From: Terana coerulea
Lineage: Eukaryota > Basidiomycota > Agaricomycetes > Polyporales > Phanerochaetaceae
NCBI GenBank assembly: GCA_024811115.1
Contig: JAKOGH010001191.1
Coordinates: 1 to 64,000 of the forward strand
Direction of reading: 5' to 3'
Length of the DNA: 64,000 nucleotides
The notes under the pieces are model-generated. The model did not search any database. It worked only from the letters and a program-made list of their open reading frames with translations, and was not told the DNA's origin. Every line of letters starts with the position of its first letter. The stretch's first letter is position 1. Below, one piece after another: positions 11,406 through 25,057 of this stretch. The position numbers were made by a program, and so were the translations under genes.

Positions 11406-11768
11406 GAGGGCGCGTGAAGGCGCAACGTATCTTTCCTAGCAGACCGTTTGTTCTTAGTCCTATGACGTCCGTTAATACTAAATCCGTAACATAGGCGTCG
11501 CAGATATAGCTCCTCGGAGGCAATAGCGGACTCCGTGGGTTGCAGCTCGGATATGTCGCTAAGTTGTCGGGCTTGTGGCGTCTGTTACACATTCAATCTC
11601 TCACCAAGTCAACTCAAGTTGATGGCGGGGTTGCTGAGCCTCGGGCTGAGGCAATGATTGGATCACCCTGGGGTCTAATCTGCAGGTTGGGCGTTGAACG
11701 TTGAACGCCCAGCTTCCCGTCGCCTTGCACCTTACCTCTCCTCTCCATTTCGATAAGGCCAGGCCAGG

Positions 11769-13526
11769 ATGAACCGACCACTGGCTCTGCTCGGATGTCA
11801 GTACGGCCTCGTGAGAGGCGATCGCTGGGGTTCCATGCGCCTTTATAGTCACGAGCGGACCGTTCCCGAGCATGCAGTGATTTCACGCGACTCGCGCAAT
11901 GTGGCGCACCACAGAATATCGACTGACCCAGCGAGCCACCTCGCTGCTAAACAACCGAGCGGTCTGCCTCTGTCTGGAGTACGCGTCCTCGAGCTGGGAC
12001 AGGTCATTGCGGGGCCTTTTGCGGACAACTGCTCGGGTACGATTGCTTCTCATAATTAGAGACGTGCGACTTAAAATCACCCTCGTTTGACTGCAATTGT
12101 AGGTCTTACGGCGCAGAGGTCATCAAAATTGAGCCTCCTGGAGAAGGCGACTCGCTCCGCGCATGGAAAGAGACGGACATCGACGGCGACAGCCCGTGGT
12201 GGCGGAGCATTAGGCGGAACAAGAAAAGCGTGACCATCAACTGGCAGAAGGAGGAAGGGCGCGCGTGAGCACGTATACTTATTTTATTTGAATGCATTGT
12301 CCGATATTCCCTCCTTCTAGGTTGGTTCGCCGGCTCGCTGCCAAGAGTCGATGTGCTCATTGAGAACTTCACACCTGGCAGTGCGTTACATATGCATACT
12401 CTAGAGAGCCTCATGGATTCTCAGGTCGACGAATATTCACAGCGCTAGAGAAGTGGGGCTTGGGTCCAGAGGACTTGAAGCCGTATAACCCAGACCTCAT
12501 ATTCACGCGCGTGAGTGGCTATGGCCAGACAGGCCCGTGGTCTTCAAGACCTGGCTACGCATCGGTGTGCGAGGCCGAGTCAGGCTTTAGGCATGCTAAT
12601 GGGCAGCCCGACTCTGAGACGGGAGGGCTATATGCGTTTCTAAGGAGACTCAACATCAGCTTGGGAGACTCTGTCGCGGGCCTGCATGCCGCCTTTGGCA
12701 CCGTGCTCGCCTTGTTGTCCAGACAGGCGAAGCAGGCAAAAGGCGAGCATGGAGCACAGACTGTCGATGTGAGTATATGGGAGAGGTGAGCACTTACATC
12801 TCCCCGCCATTCTCATGGCTGAGCCTTTTGAAGCATGATAAACCTCATGGAGGGCTTCATCCCTGAATATGATAGAAAGCAGAAGGTCAGCGACTGCATG
12901 AATGACTTCTCCAGAACCGTAGGTTTCTTGGGTCCCAACGACCCCCCTTGTCACGGTCTCGGGGCCCAGATCGGCGCCCGTCCACGACTACGTTGTGCCC
13001 ACGGATGCCTATCCGTGCATCGCCTCGTCCGACGCCCCCGCGCAGCCCTCGTACGTCGTCGTGGGCGCCGGCACCGACTCCGACAGGCTGTACACGCGCC
13101 TCATGCAGGCCATCGGCCGCGGCGACCTCGCGGAGCCCGATTACGTGCGGATGCGCTCGAGACACCGCGCGGAGATCGAGGCGGCCGTCGGCGCGTGGAT
13201 GAGCGCACGGACGGCGCCGGAGGCGGAGGACGTACTCAGGGCGGCGGGCGTGCCCTGCGGCCGCGTGCTCAGCGTCAAAGAAGTCGTGGAGAACCCGCAT
13301 GCGGAGGCGCGTGGGCTAGTGGAGGAGTTGTGGGTGGGCAAGAGGGAGAGTGGCTGGACGGTGAAGATGTCGAAGGCAGTGCCGGTACTGGAAGGCGTGG
13401 ACACAAGCACGAAGTGGGCGGGCCCAGATCTTGGGGCAGCATAACGTCGAAGTACTCTGTGGAGAGCTTGGGATCTCGGAGGCAGACCTCTATGGTCTGC
13501 AAGAGAAAGGTGTCGTAGGGTGGTGA
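11769..13526 (+). CDS. Family III (CaiB/BaiF) CoA-transferase, copy A, with frame breaks
   Basis: Transfers CoA between carboxylic acids; the fungal relatives include formyl-CoA:oxalate and succinate:hydroxymethylglutarate CoA-transferases. The N-terminus is arginine-rich and could be a mitochondrial presequence. Landmarks are LSGVRVLELGQVIAGPFA, YGAEVIKIEPP, WWRSIRRNKKSVTI, FTRVSGYGQTGPW and SLGDSVAGLHAAFG, the last containing the expected catalytic aspartate. Compared with copy B it has an extra base near 12349, which gives an early TGA, and another near 13431, which removes the last 25 or so residues. The intron around 12881 would be only 37 nt or leave odd coding sequence. It is either an error-containing copy or a decaying duplicate. 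Exons are about 11769-12037, 12102-12265, 12322-12380, 12447-12785 and 12835 onward. Confidence 0.75.
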
Positions 13527-13577
13527 GGTTATCGCGGAAGCACATATATTATACGTTTAGATATCAAGGACTAGCCA

Positions 13578-13687
13578 TACACCACTACTCCAATATACCA
13601 CTACTCCAATGTACCACCGCTCTAACAAACCTCCACTCTAATCAACCTCCACTCAAATCAACCTCCACTCAAATCAACCTCCACTCT
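13578..13687. repeat. Short minisatellite between the two CoA-transferase genes
   Basis: Two units of about 16 bases (ACCACTACTCCAATAT-like) are followed by diverged units and three near-perfect 15-base units (AATCAACCTCCACTC). The array lies just downstream of copy A and upstream of the duplicated leader of copy B. Confidence 0.8.
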
Positions 13688-13934
13688 CGGTTTTAGCAAA
13701 CATCAGGTAAGATTAGTTGCGAGGCTAAGGATGCGATGAGATTAGCGCTCTTACCTATTAAGTACAGAAGAGTAGATTAGATCTAGATGTTTGCTCTGCA
13801 GATAAGATCGGCGCTGGACCAACCCTTATGATCTAATCTTATCTGAAGACCGAACGCTCGGCTTCCCGTCACCTCGAGTCTCCGCACAACTTGCTTCTGA
13901 ATCTCATCTTCGTCCACACAACTCCTGAGTCAAA

Positions 13935-15698
13935 ATGAATCGAACGTTGTCTTTGTACACATACCAATTAGCTCTCGCTGGAGGCCGTCGCTGGGCTTTG
14001 GGCTCGCAAAACTCTAGACGCAGGTGCAGTACTAGTCTAGAGTATGACCAGTTCCCACCAGCATATAGTGACTAGGCCATCTGGACGATGTGGTGTATAA
14101 CAGAATAGCGACAGACGCTGTAGGAAACCTCGCCGCCGGCCAGCCGAAAGATCTGCCTCTCTCTGGAGTACGCGTTCTTGAGCTGGGGCAGGTTATTGCA
14201 GGACCTTTTGCGGGCAGTTGCTTGGGTATGTTTGCGTTCAACTATCGAAGTTTGCTACCTGAGCTACCCTTGATTGACTTATACTACAGGTCGTATGGAG
14301 CAGAGGTCATTAAAGTTGAACCACCAAATGTAGGCGATCCACTTCGCGTCTGGCGAGAATTGGACCTGGACGGCATCAGTCCATGGTGGCGAAGTATTGC
14401 ACGCAACAAGAAGAGCGTAACGATTGACTTACGAAAGGAAGAAGGGCGCGCGTGAGCTTGCATGTATTCAACTTCAAGTTCGCTCAATAATCAGCTTCCT
14501 CTCCAGATTGGTTCGTCGGCTTGCGGCAAAGAGTGACGTGCTAATAGAGAACTTCAAGCCTGGAAGTACGTAAGGATGTCCTGGATACATTCACCGCCGC
14601 TCATATCACAAATCCCTTCAGCGTTGGAGAAGTGGGACCTGGGTCCAGAAGACTTGAAGCCGTCCAACCCTGACCTTATATTTACACGCGTGAGCGGATA
14701 CGGCCAGACAGGCCCGTGGTCTTCAAGACCTGGATATGCGTCAATGTGCGAAGCCGAGTCAGGCTTCAGGTACATTAATGGACAGCCCGACCCCGAGACT
14801 GGGGCTCTATCTGGACCTCCAGTGAGACCAAACATCAGTTTAGGTGACTCTGTGGCGGGTCTTCATGCAGCCTTTGGCACCGTGCTCGCCTTGTTGTCCA
14901 GACAGGCAAAGCGAGCTAAAGGCGAGCATGGCGCACAAACCGTCGACGTGAGTATATTCGAGAGGTGAGAACAAGTACTCCTACGTATCCCTCACCGTCC
15001 TTACGACTGGGCATATCTACAGTATGGTGAACTTAATGGAGGGTGTCATCCCCGAATACCACAGAAAACAAAAGGTCAGCGGAACTGTTCATGGCTCCTC
15101 AGGATCGTACGTCCTAACCTATACATCAAGGTCCGAGGTCCCTCGGGCTCCTCCGTCACTGGCATAGTGCCTACGAACGCCTACCCGTGCCTACCGTCGC
15201 CCGACAACCCTGTGCAGCCCTCATACGTTGTCATCGGTGCAAATGCCGACTCGATGTACACGCGCCTCATGCAGGCGATCGGCCGCGGAGACCTCACGGG
15301 GCCCGACTATGCGCAAAACCATCACCGGGTCGGAACGGCAGACGGAGATCGAGGAGGCGATCGGCGCGTGGACGAGTGCCCGGACGGCGCAGGAGGTGGA
15401 GGACGTGCTCAGAGCGGTGAGCGTGCCCTGCGGCCGCGTGTTCAGCGTCAAGGAAGTCGTGGAGAACCCGCATACTGAGGCGCGTGGGTTGGTGGAGGAG
15501 GTGCGTCTGGATGATAAGGAGAATGGTTGGACGGTGAAGATGTCGAAGGCAGTGCCTGTCCTGGAAGGTATGGACACGAGCACAAGATGGGCAGGTCCGA
15601 ATCTGGGGCAGCATAACGTCGAAGTCCTCTGTGGGGAGCTCGGACTCTCAGAGGCCGAGCTGCGTGATTTGGAAGCCGCAGGTGTGGTAGGAAAGTGA
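13935..15698 (+). CDS. Family III (CaiB/BaiF) CoA-transferase, copy B
   Basis: Tandem paralogue of copy A with the same exon layout. The start is the ATG at 13935, giving a basic N-terminus that may target mitochondria. A 5' intron with a GTATGA donor near 14043 and acceptor at 14102 brings in ATDAVGNLAAGQPKDLPLSG. Core landmarks are LSGVRVLELGQVIAGPFAG, YGAEVIKVEPPNVGDPLR, ARNKKSVTIDLRKEEGRA, LVRRLAAKSDVLIENFKPG, LIFTRVSGYGQTGPW and NISLGDSVAGLHAAFG (catalytic Asp). The C-terminal half is intact except for one frame break near 15310, between GPDY and the helix ETEIEEAIGAW-like. Product about 440 residues, close to the family norm. It ends 72 bases from the end of the reverse-strand acyltransferase. 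The acyl substrates are not known. Confidence 0.8.
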
Positions 15699-15770
15699 CA
15701 TTTATTGCGTCCACAGCATGTACAACACACATCCAAAGATCAATAGCTGAAAACCATATACTTGGGCTGT

Positions 15771-17191
15771 CTACCAAGGCATCTGATAGACTCTCGAACT
15801 CGCCTTCGTCGGTCGCCCAAACACAACCTCCGCACGAGGCGCCTTGCCCTCCTCAAACACCATCACGATATTGAACAGTGTCTCAATGCATTCATCCCTA
15901 GCCGTGTCCGGCGAACAGCAAATCGCCTGCGGCGAGTTGAACGTGTCGGAAAACACCTTTTGCCTGAGTACCGCCGGCGTGAGCTTCTCCTGCACCGTCG
16001 CCTGCCCGTGCGCCTTCACCAGCTCCGCGCACAGGGCGGTCGCGCGGTCGAGCCGCACGGATGAGCCAGTAAGCCACGGCGGCTCGTACACGAGCGTGTT
16101 CTGCAGGAAGTGGTTCGTGTGGACGAGCAGCCCCATGTCGTCCTCGTTGAGCATGACCGTGCCCTTCGGAGACACCTCGAGCCCGCGGCTGCCGGTCTCC
16201 GAGGCAATGAGGATATGCTGGCTCGACGCACACCCGCCAAGAGAGGTGACGAGGGCGAGGGCATCGGAGAGCGACGGCTGCTCGAGCAGGACGCGCAGGA
16301 GCAGGTGCACGGGCAGCATGTTCGGGTCGGTCGGGCGGGCGCGGATGGCGTTGAGACACACGCCGACCGAGCGTGAGTTGCACCCGATTTTGCCGACGAT
16401 GCCAGGCTGCAGAAGTTACAACGCGTCAACGCAATCGCCCAGTCGAAAAGCATTACAGCCATGTACCTCCATGACCATACAAATATCAGGTTTTCCCTCC
16501 TGCTTGATAGATGCCAGTGCGAGGTTTGGGCCAACCGCGGTCCGCCAATCCCAGTTTTGCGCGAGGATTCGCTTCGTGCCCGTACCTTCAGCTCCATCTT
16601 GGGGAGGACCGCTAAGGACGCCGAGGTTCCAGGAAAGAGCCGTGCATCCATCATCCCATTGGCCTAGCGCGATCTCACTGCGTGCGTTGAGGGCAATGAT
16701 GTCCAGCAGGTCAATTGAACGCTCTGGAGCGTTGTCAATGCCGTGCTGCACGACATCTGGCAGGTCTGCACCAGACTGCACCTTCCTTTCGCTGTTCACG
16801 CCGTCCGCGATCCCGCGTATCTCCTCGAAGAGATGAGGCGTAAGCTTCTGGATCGTGGGCTCATAGACGGCTGCTACTTCTCGAACCTGAAGGTAGAATT
16901 GAGACCACTTCAGCAGGCATTCTTTGCCATAGAACAACAGCAGCCACGTACTTGATCCCAGGAGAATTTGCATGCTCTCTGGAAGATACCCTCGTATATG
17001 TGGATCTGCGAGCGTATCTGCTTCCTCAGACGGGTCCCGTGGGCATGACCTATCTAATCCTATCTGTCAGCAACACGTTCATTCACCGAATAATGAGAAC
17101 GGTACTGCACCTCATATGAAGATCCACTGAGATCAAGCACAGGAATGGTATTGGTATCCCACTCTAGCTCGTCTGATTCTCTGCTTGTCAT
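15771..17191 (-). CDS. C45-family acyltransferase (acyl-CoA:isopenicillin N acyltransferase-like)
   Basis: The ATG at 17191 begins MTSRESDELEWD. Splicing gives SSYE|IGHAHGTRLRKQ, then FSWDQ|VREVAAVYEP, then DGCTALSW with LAQNWDW downstream, then ME|PGIVGKIGCNS and VCLNAIRARP. The Asp-Gly-Cys-Thr tetrad followed by QNWDW is the hallmark of this N-terminal nucleophile family. Relatives are made as a precursor cut between Gly and Cys so that Cys becomes the nucleophile. In Penicillium the enzyme swaps the side chain of isopenicillin N, but basidiomycete members have no known link to beta-lactams and may act as amidases or acyltransferases on other amides. No signal peptide or obvious peroxisomal tail was seen. 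Frame is intact through four exons. Tail-to-tail with CoA-transferase B. Confidence 0.85.
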
Positions 17192-17667
17192 GCTGAAGTG
17201 CAAGAGTTGCGCCTGTTGTATGTGGAATGCTGAGGTGGGAGAACGCCGCAAACCGCATGAAGCTGCATTCCCAGGGACCTTCAGGCCCTCATGATCAAGA
17301 TCTAGATGTGTGCCCTTCCAGAGCACCACCAAACCAATCAGTCAGCTTCGTCATAGTCAGTCAGGAGATACTCCGGTGCCGTCCGTTCTCCCGCTGCGCG
17401 GGCGTTGGATACAGTTTCGCGCGCCTCTCAGTGCTAATCTAATATTGCGCTCGGGATGTTAAGTTGTAGGCTTGGTGATAGCCAGTACGCTGCACCCAAC
17501 ACTGTGCAAATATTTCTCGAGTTCATCAGACATAGCTCCGTATACTTGTAGCATTAGTACAAACTCGTATGTCGAGTTCACCCTATCATGCGTAATAAGT
17601 TACAGGATCCAGCGAAGGCACGATCTAGGTATGTGACAACTCAGCCGTACGAGTACTTTTATTCCTC
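17192..17667. other. Intergenic region
   Basis: Upstream region of the C45 acyltransferase and downstream region of PMR1, both on the reverse strand. No further gene or clear element was seen. Confidence 0.4.
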
Positions 17668-21476
<3,809 letters not shown>

Positions 21477-21967
21477 TCTGCATTGGCCGGTGTGCGGGCA
21501 GAATTGACGTGGTGGTCGTGGTGGTCGTAGTGGTAGACGTGTACGGTAACAGCGCCCGGGACTTCGCATCGTCGGCGTCCTGAGCTATAGACGCCCGTTA
21601 ATCCCGCCCTACTTCCAGAAGAGGTAAATGGCGGGATCTACGCGTCTTTCCGCTTTCAGTCCCACTTTGGTCTTGTGTCTCTTGCACGCACAAGTCCTTC
21701 CGGTGTGGTGTCTTGTGAAACATGTATGATATAATATTGCAGGGTACATCTTGCATTTCTACTAGTACAATTGTCGAGTCCAAACGTCTCTGCGCAAGCA
21801 CTGAACGATACAGCATCTAATTACAGCATTACGATGAGTGTAAATTCCTGAAGGATATCATATGCGGGGGATAGATCAGCGTCGAGTCCAAATGGGATGA
21901 AGAAAGCAGAGCAAAGAAAGGAACGCATAAAACAATCGAACACCTATATCCTGGCGTCCATGAAATG
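21477..21967. other. Intergenic region between the GEF and PMR1 genes
   Basis: About 490 bases, serving as promoter of PMR1 and terminator region of the DH-BAR gene. No open frame with coding character and no recognisable element. Confidence 0.4.
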
Positions 21968-24900
21968 TCATGGCACGGGCTGCATGAAGCTCGCCAGCGC
22001 CCACCCAATCTCGCCGCGGTAGTTGCGGACCATCATCAGGCAGTCCACACCGTCGTCGACCTTGAGCGGCAGGTCCGGGAAGCCCGACGGGTGGCCTTCC
22101 TCGACCATGATCCCGTACACCTCGCCCATCTCGAGCCGGAAGAACGGCAGCCCGCGCCAGAGCACCGCGCATGGCGGCCGCAGCGGGAACACGACCATGC
22201 ACTCGTACAGCGTCGGCATGTGCAGCAGCGCCGGGTCGCGCGGGTCGAGCTCGAACGCGCCCTGCGTGCGCGGCGAGAGGGTGAGCGTATTCATGGCGGG
22301 GAGCGAGGGCGAGCGGCGGTGCCGCGACGTCGACCCCGAGGAGCCTTGGCGGAGGCTGTCGGTCAACCGCCGCTTGAAGCTTGGCTTACGGGGCGACCGC
22401 CCGCGCCCAGACTCCGGCAATTCGTCTTGTTGTCCAAGTTGGTCTACGCTATATGAGCTGCCGCTCGCGTCGGCTATGTCTTGGGGGTCCAGCAAGCGAC
22501 CGTGCGAATTCGACTTTCGTAGCGGCATGGGAAGCGAGATGGGCTGAGAGGACGCCGAGGAGTGGGAGAAAGACGACGACGCCAGCGGCTTGTGGATCGG
22601 TGGAGAGTGCATCGGCGGCGGGAACCCATTCGCTGCGAAATACTGCTGGTAGCTCGCATAGCTCGCATTACTGTCGCTGTGCTTGTGCGACTTCGCGGAC
22701 TTGCCGGAGTGCTTGGAGTGCAGGCTCTCCGTCGACTGGTTTCGGTCGTATCGTGTCTTGATGCTGGTCGGCGACGCCATGAGGGTCTGCGATGACCTGG
22801 TGGACGCCGGGAAGCATGTGCTGCGGGTCGAGGGCAGCCATCGTGCTCATCATCGCCACCGTCGACATCGTGGCCGTCGTGTCGACGGAGCCGGTGAAGC
22901 TTTTCCCACGCGCTCTCATCGGCACCCGCTCCTTCCCTTTCTCCTTCTCCTTGTCTCTTTCCTTGCGCTTGGTGATGCTGAGTCCGTCAGACAGGGCGAC
23001 AACAGCCTTGTATCTAGCCTCGTAGTTCTTCATCAACTCGTCGGCCGACAACATCTCCTCATTGTCCTGCTTCAGGGCGTCCCAGAGGTCGACCCACTGC
23101 GACCGGATGGCGCCCCACAGTCTGCGCTTGATCTCCGCGAGCTCGAGAATGGCGCCGGTCACGCCTTTGTGCAGCAGGGCGAGGTACTGCGGCAGCTCGG
23201 CGTGGAGCTGCGCGCGGAGCGCAACGTACGACTTGGAGGCCTCGAGCAGCTGGGGCGGTGGGCGCGACTTGGACACGTTGAAGTTGAGGAGGCCGTAGTG
23301 CAGTGGCTCGAGCGTGCGCATCGCCTCGAGCAGCCGCTCGGGCGCGTTCGTCGAGTCGCGCAGGCGGCCGAGCTGGACGAGAACTCGAACTCGACGTGCT
23401 CCTCGCACTCCGCGCACGCGGGTAGGAGCCCTCCGCGATCACAGACCCAAACGCGAGGAACGCCTCCGACTTCTCGATCTGCTCGCGCCCGATCGCGTCG
23501 CCGAAGGAGCCCTTCCACGCGCCCAGCGCACGCGCCATGCCTGTCATTGAGCGCGCCCACTTGAGCGCGTCCTTGGCGAACTGCCGGATGAACGCGTCCG
23601 TGCTCCGGAGCTCTTCGCCCCAGCGCGCGACGCGCGCCGCCTCCTCGTTCGCCTCCGCGCCCTCCTTGACCTTGAACGCCGCCGCGCGGATGCTCTTCAT
23701 CCGGCCGAGGCTCACCGACGCCGCGATGCTGACGTTCATTCCCTTCCGCTTCGCCTTCATGTCGCCCGACTTCTTCAGCGGGACGCCCATCAGCACCTCC
23801 TTAACCACCTCACGCCGCCGCCGCCCCTCGTTCACGCCGTGCGCGACTTCCTCCATCTTCAGCCGCGCCTTTCGCAAATTCTCCTTATCTCCGTGCGTGT
23901 CCGGCGTCTCGTCGATGATCGCGCCCAGAAGCAGGGAGTACTTTAGCAGCCGCTGCACGGGCTTAATGAGAAGCGACGGCAGGTCCCATGCGTGGCTCAT
24001 AGTCTGGACAAGCGCGCCGGCTTGAGCGAGGTATGCCGATAGCGAGGGAGTTTGAGGCAGGGCGTTCAGGTGGTCGATGGCAGTCGAATGCTTCGTGATA
24101 TAGGTCGTGTACAGCGGTTGGAGCTCCGAGGCCTGCAAAGATACACTTTCAGCCTCAATTCAGGATATGTTTCGATAAACAAACGACCTACTATTTCGAG
24201 GAAGAGCGCTCCGACGCGGTCTTCTCCATTCCCACCTTCCAGCACCGATCCCACGGCCTCTTCCAAGCGCAAAACCAAGGTCGCCGCAAACCGCGCAATA
24301 TCGGGTATGTTGTTGAATATGATCCGGACGTCCTCTGGCGTCATGGGTGGTTCCAGCAGCGAGGAATCGGATGCCGTGGAATGTGTCCGCGAGGAGGACG
24401 CCGAGGAGGGAGGCGTGGGGAGAGCGGCATGGTATGAAGCCGGGTTGGGGATGGCTGCGAAATGGACTGGCCTTGAGACAAAGGGTCCTTTCGTGAGCGA
24501 ATGAGAGTAGCCACGCACCTAACGCCATGTCCATGTAAAAATCTCGGACGGCACTCAGGTCCCTCTCGTAGGAGCGTTCGGAGGTGAGTAGCTCCAGCAG
24601 CGCATGCTGCCGCTTCGACATTGCGGATGCGCCCGGCGTCCCAAGCGATGATGCCGTGGTACTGAGCCCGTCGTCCAGCTCGATCGAGTCGTCCGCTGCC
24701 GGCGACGGTGGCAGAATGGGGAGCGGCTTGTCCGGTGTTTTTGCATGTGCGCGGAGGTCTACCAGCGTAGAGAGGCTGCCGAAGCTGGTGGCATGCATCA
24801 GGCTGGTCGTCTCCGATCCATACGCCGTGGTGCTGTCGGCCGACGAAAGGACGGACGATCGGGTCTCGATAGACATGGTACGCGCCTTTGGCCGCAATGG

Positions 24901-25057
24901 CGAGCGTGGGCGGGAGGGGTGGGGACGCAGGTGGAGGTGGAGATGAAGGACCCGCTGCAGCATTCAGAGCAACCTTAGAGTCTGACGGAGTGAGCAGAGC
25001 CACGCGGCGGGAACGAGGCGAATCCGCGTTCGTGCTTGAAGCGGTCAATTCAGCCAT
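21968..25057 (-). CDS. DH-BAR Rho guanine-nucleotide exchange factor (Tuba/Gef1-like) with SH3-like C-terminus
   Basis: Probably activates Cdc42 or a related GTPase at curved membranes. A Ser/Pro-rich N-terminus leads to a DH domain starting KRQHALLELLTSERSYERDL, with MTPEDVRIIFNNIPDI and LLIKPVQRLLKYSLLL, the latter being the conserved DH helix. A BAR domain follows (AFIRQFAKDALKW, ACAECEEHVEFE, LGRLRDSTNAPE, GLLNFNVSKSRPPP). After a Ser-rich linker the protein ends in an SH3-like tail with YGIMVEEGHP and YRGEIGWALASFMQPV. No PH domain is seen, as in Tuba and fission-yeast Gef1. Frame breaks lie near 22810, 23386, 23430 and 24890-24930; three can be explained by one base missing or added in short G or C runs. 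The start at 25057 (MAELTASSTN) requires the last correction; the in-frame ATG near 24877 is the alternative. Confidence 0.82.

Noticed and set aside
15844..16836. 330-residue forward open frame
   Set aside because: Antisense to the C45 acyltransferase, whose motifs are clear on the other strand.
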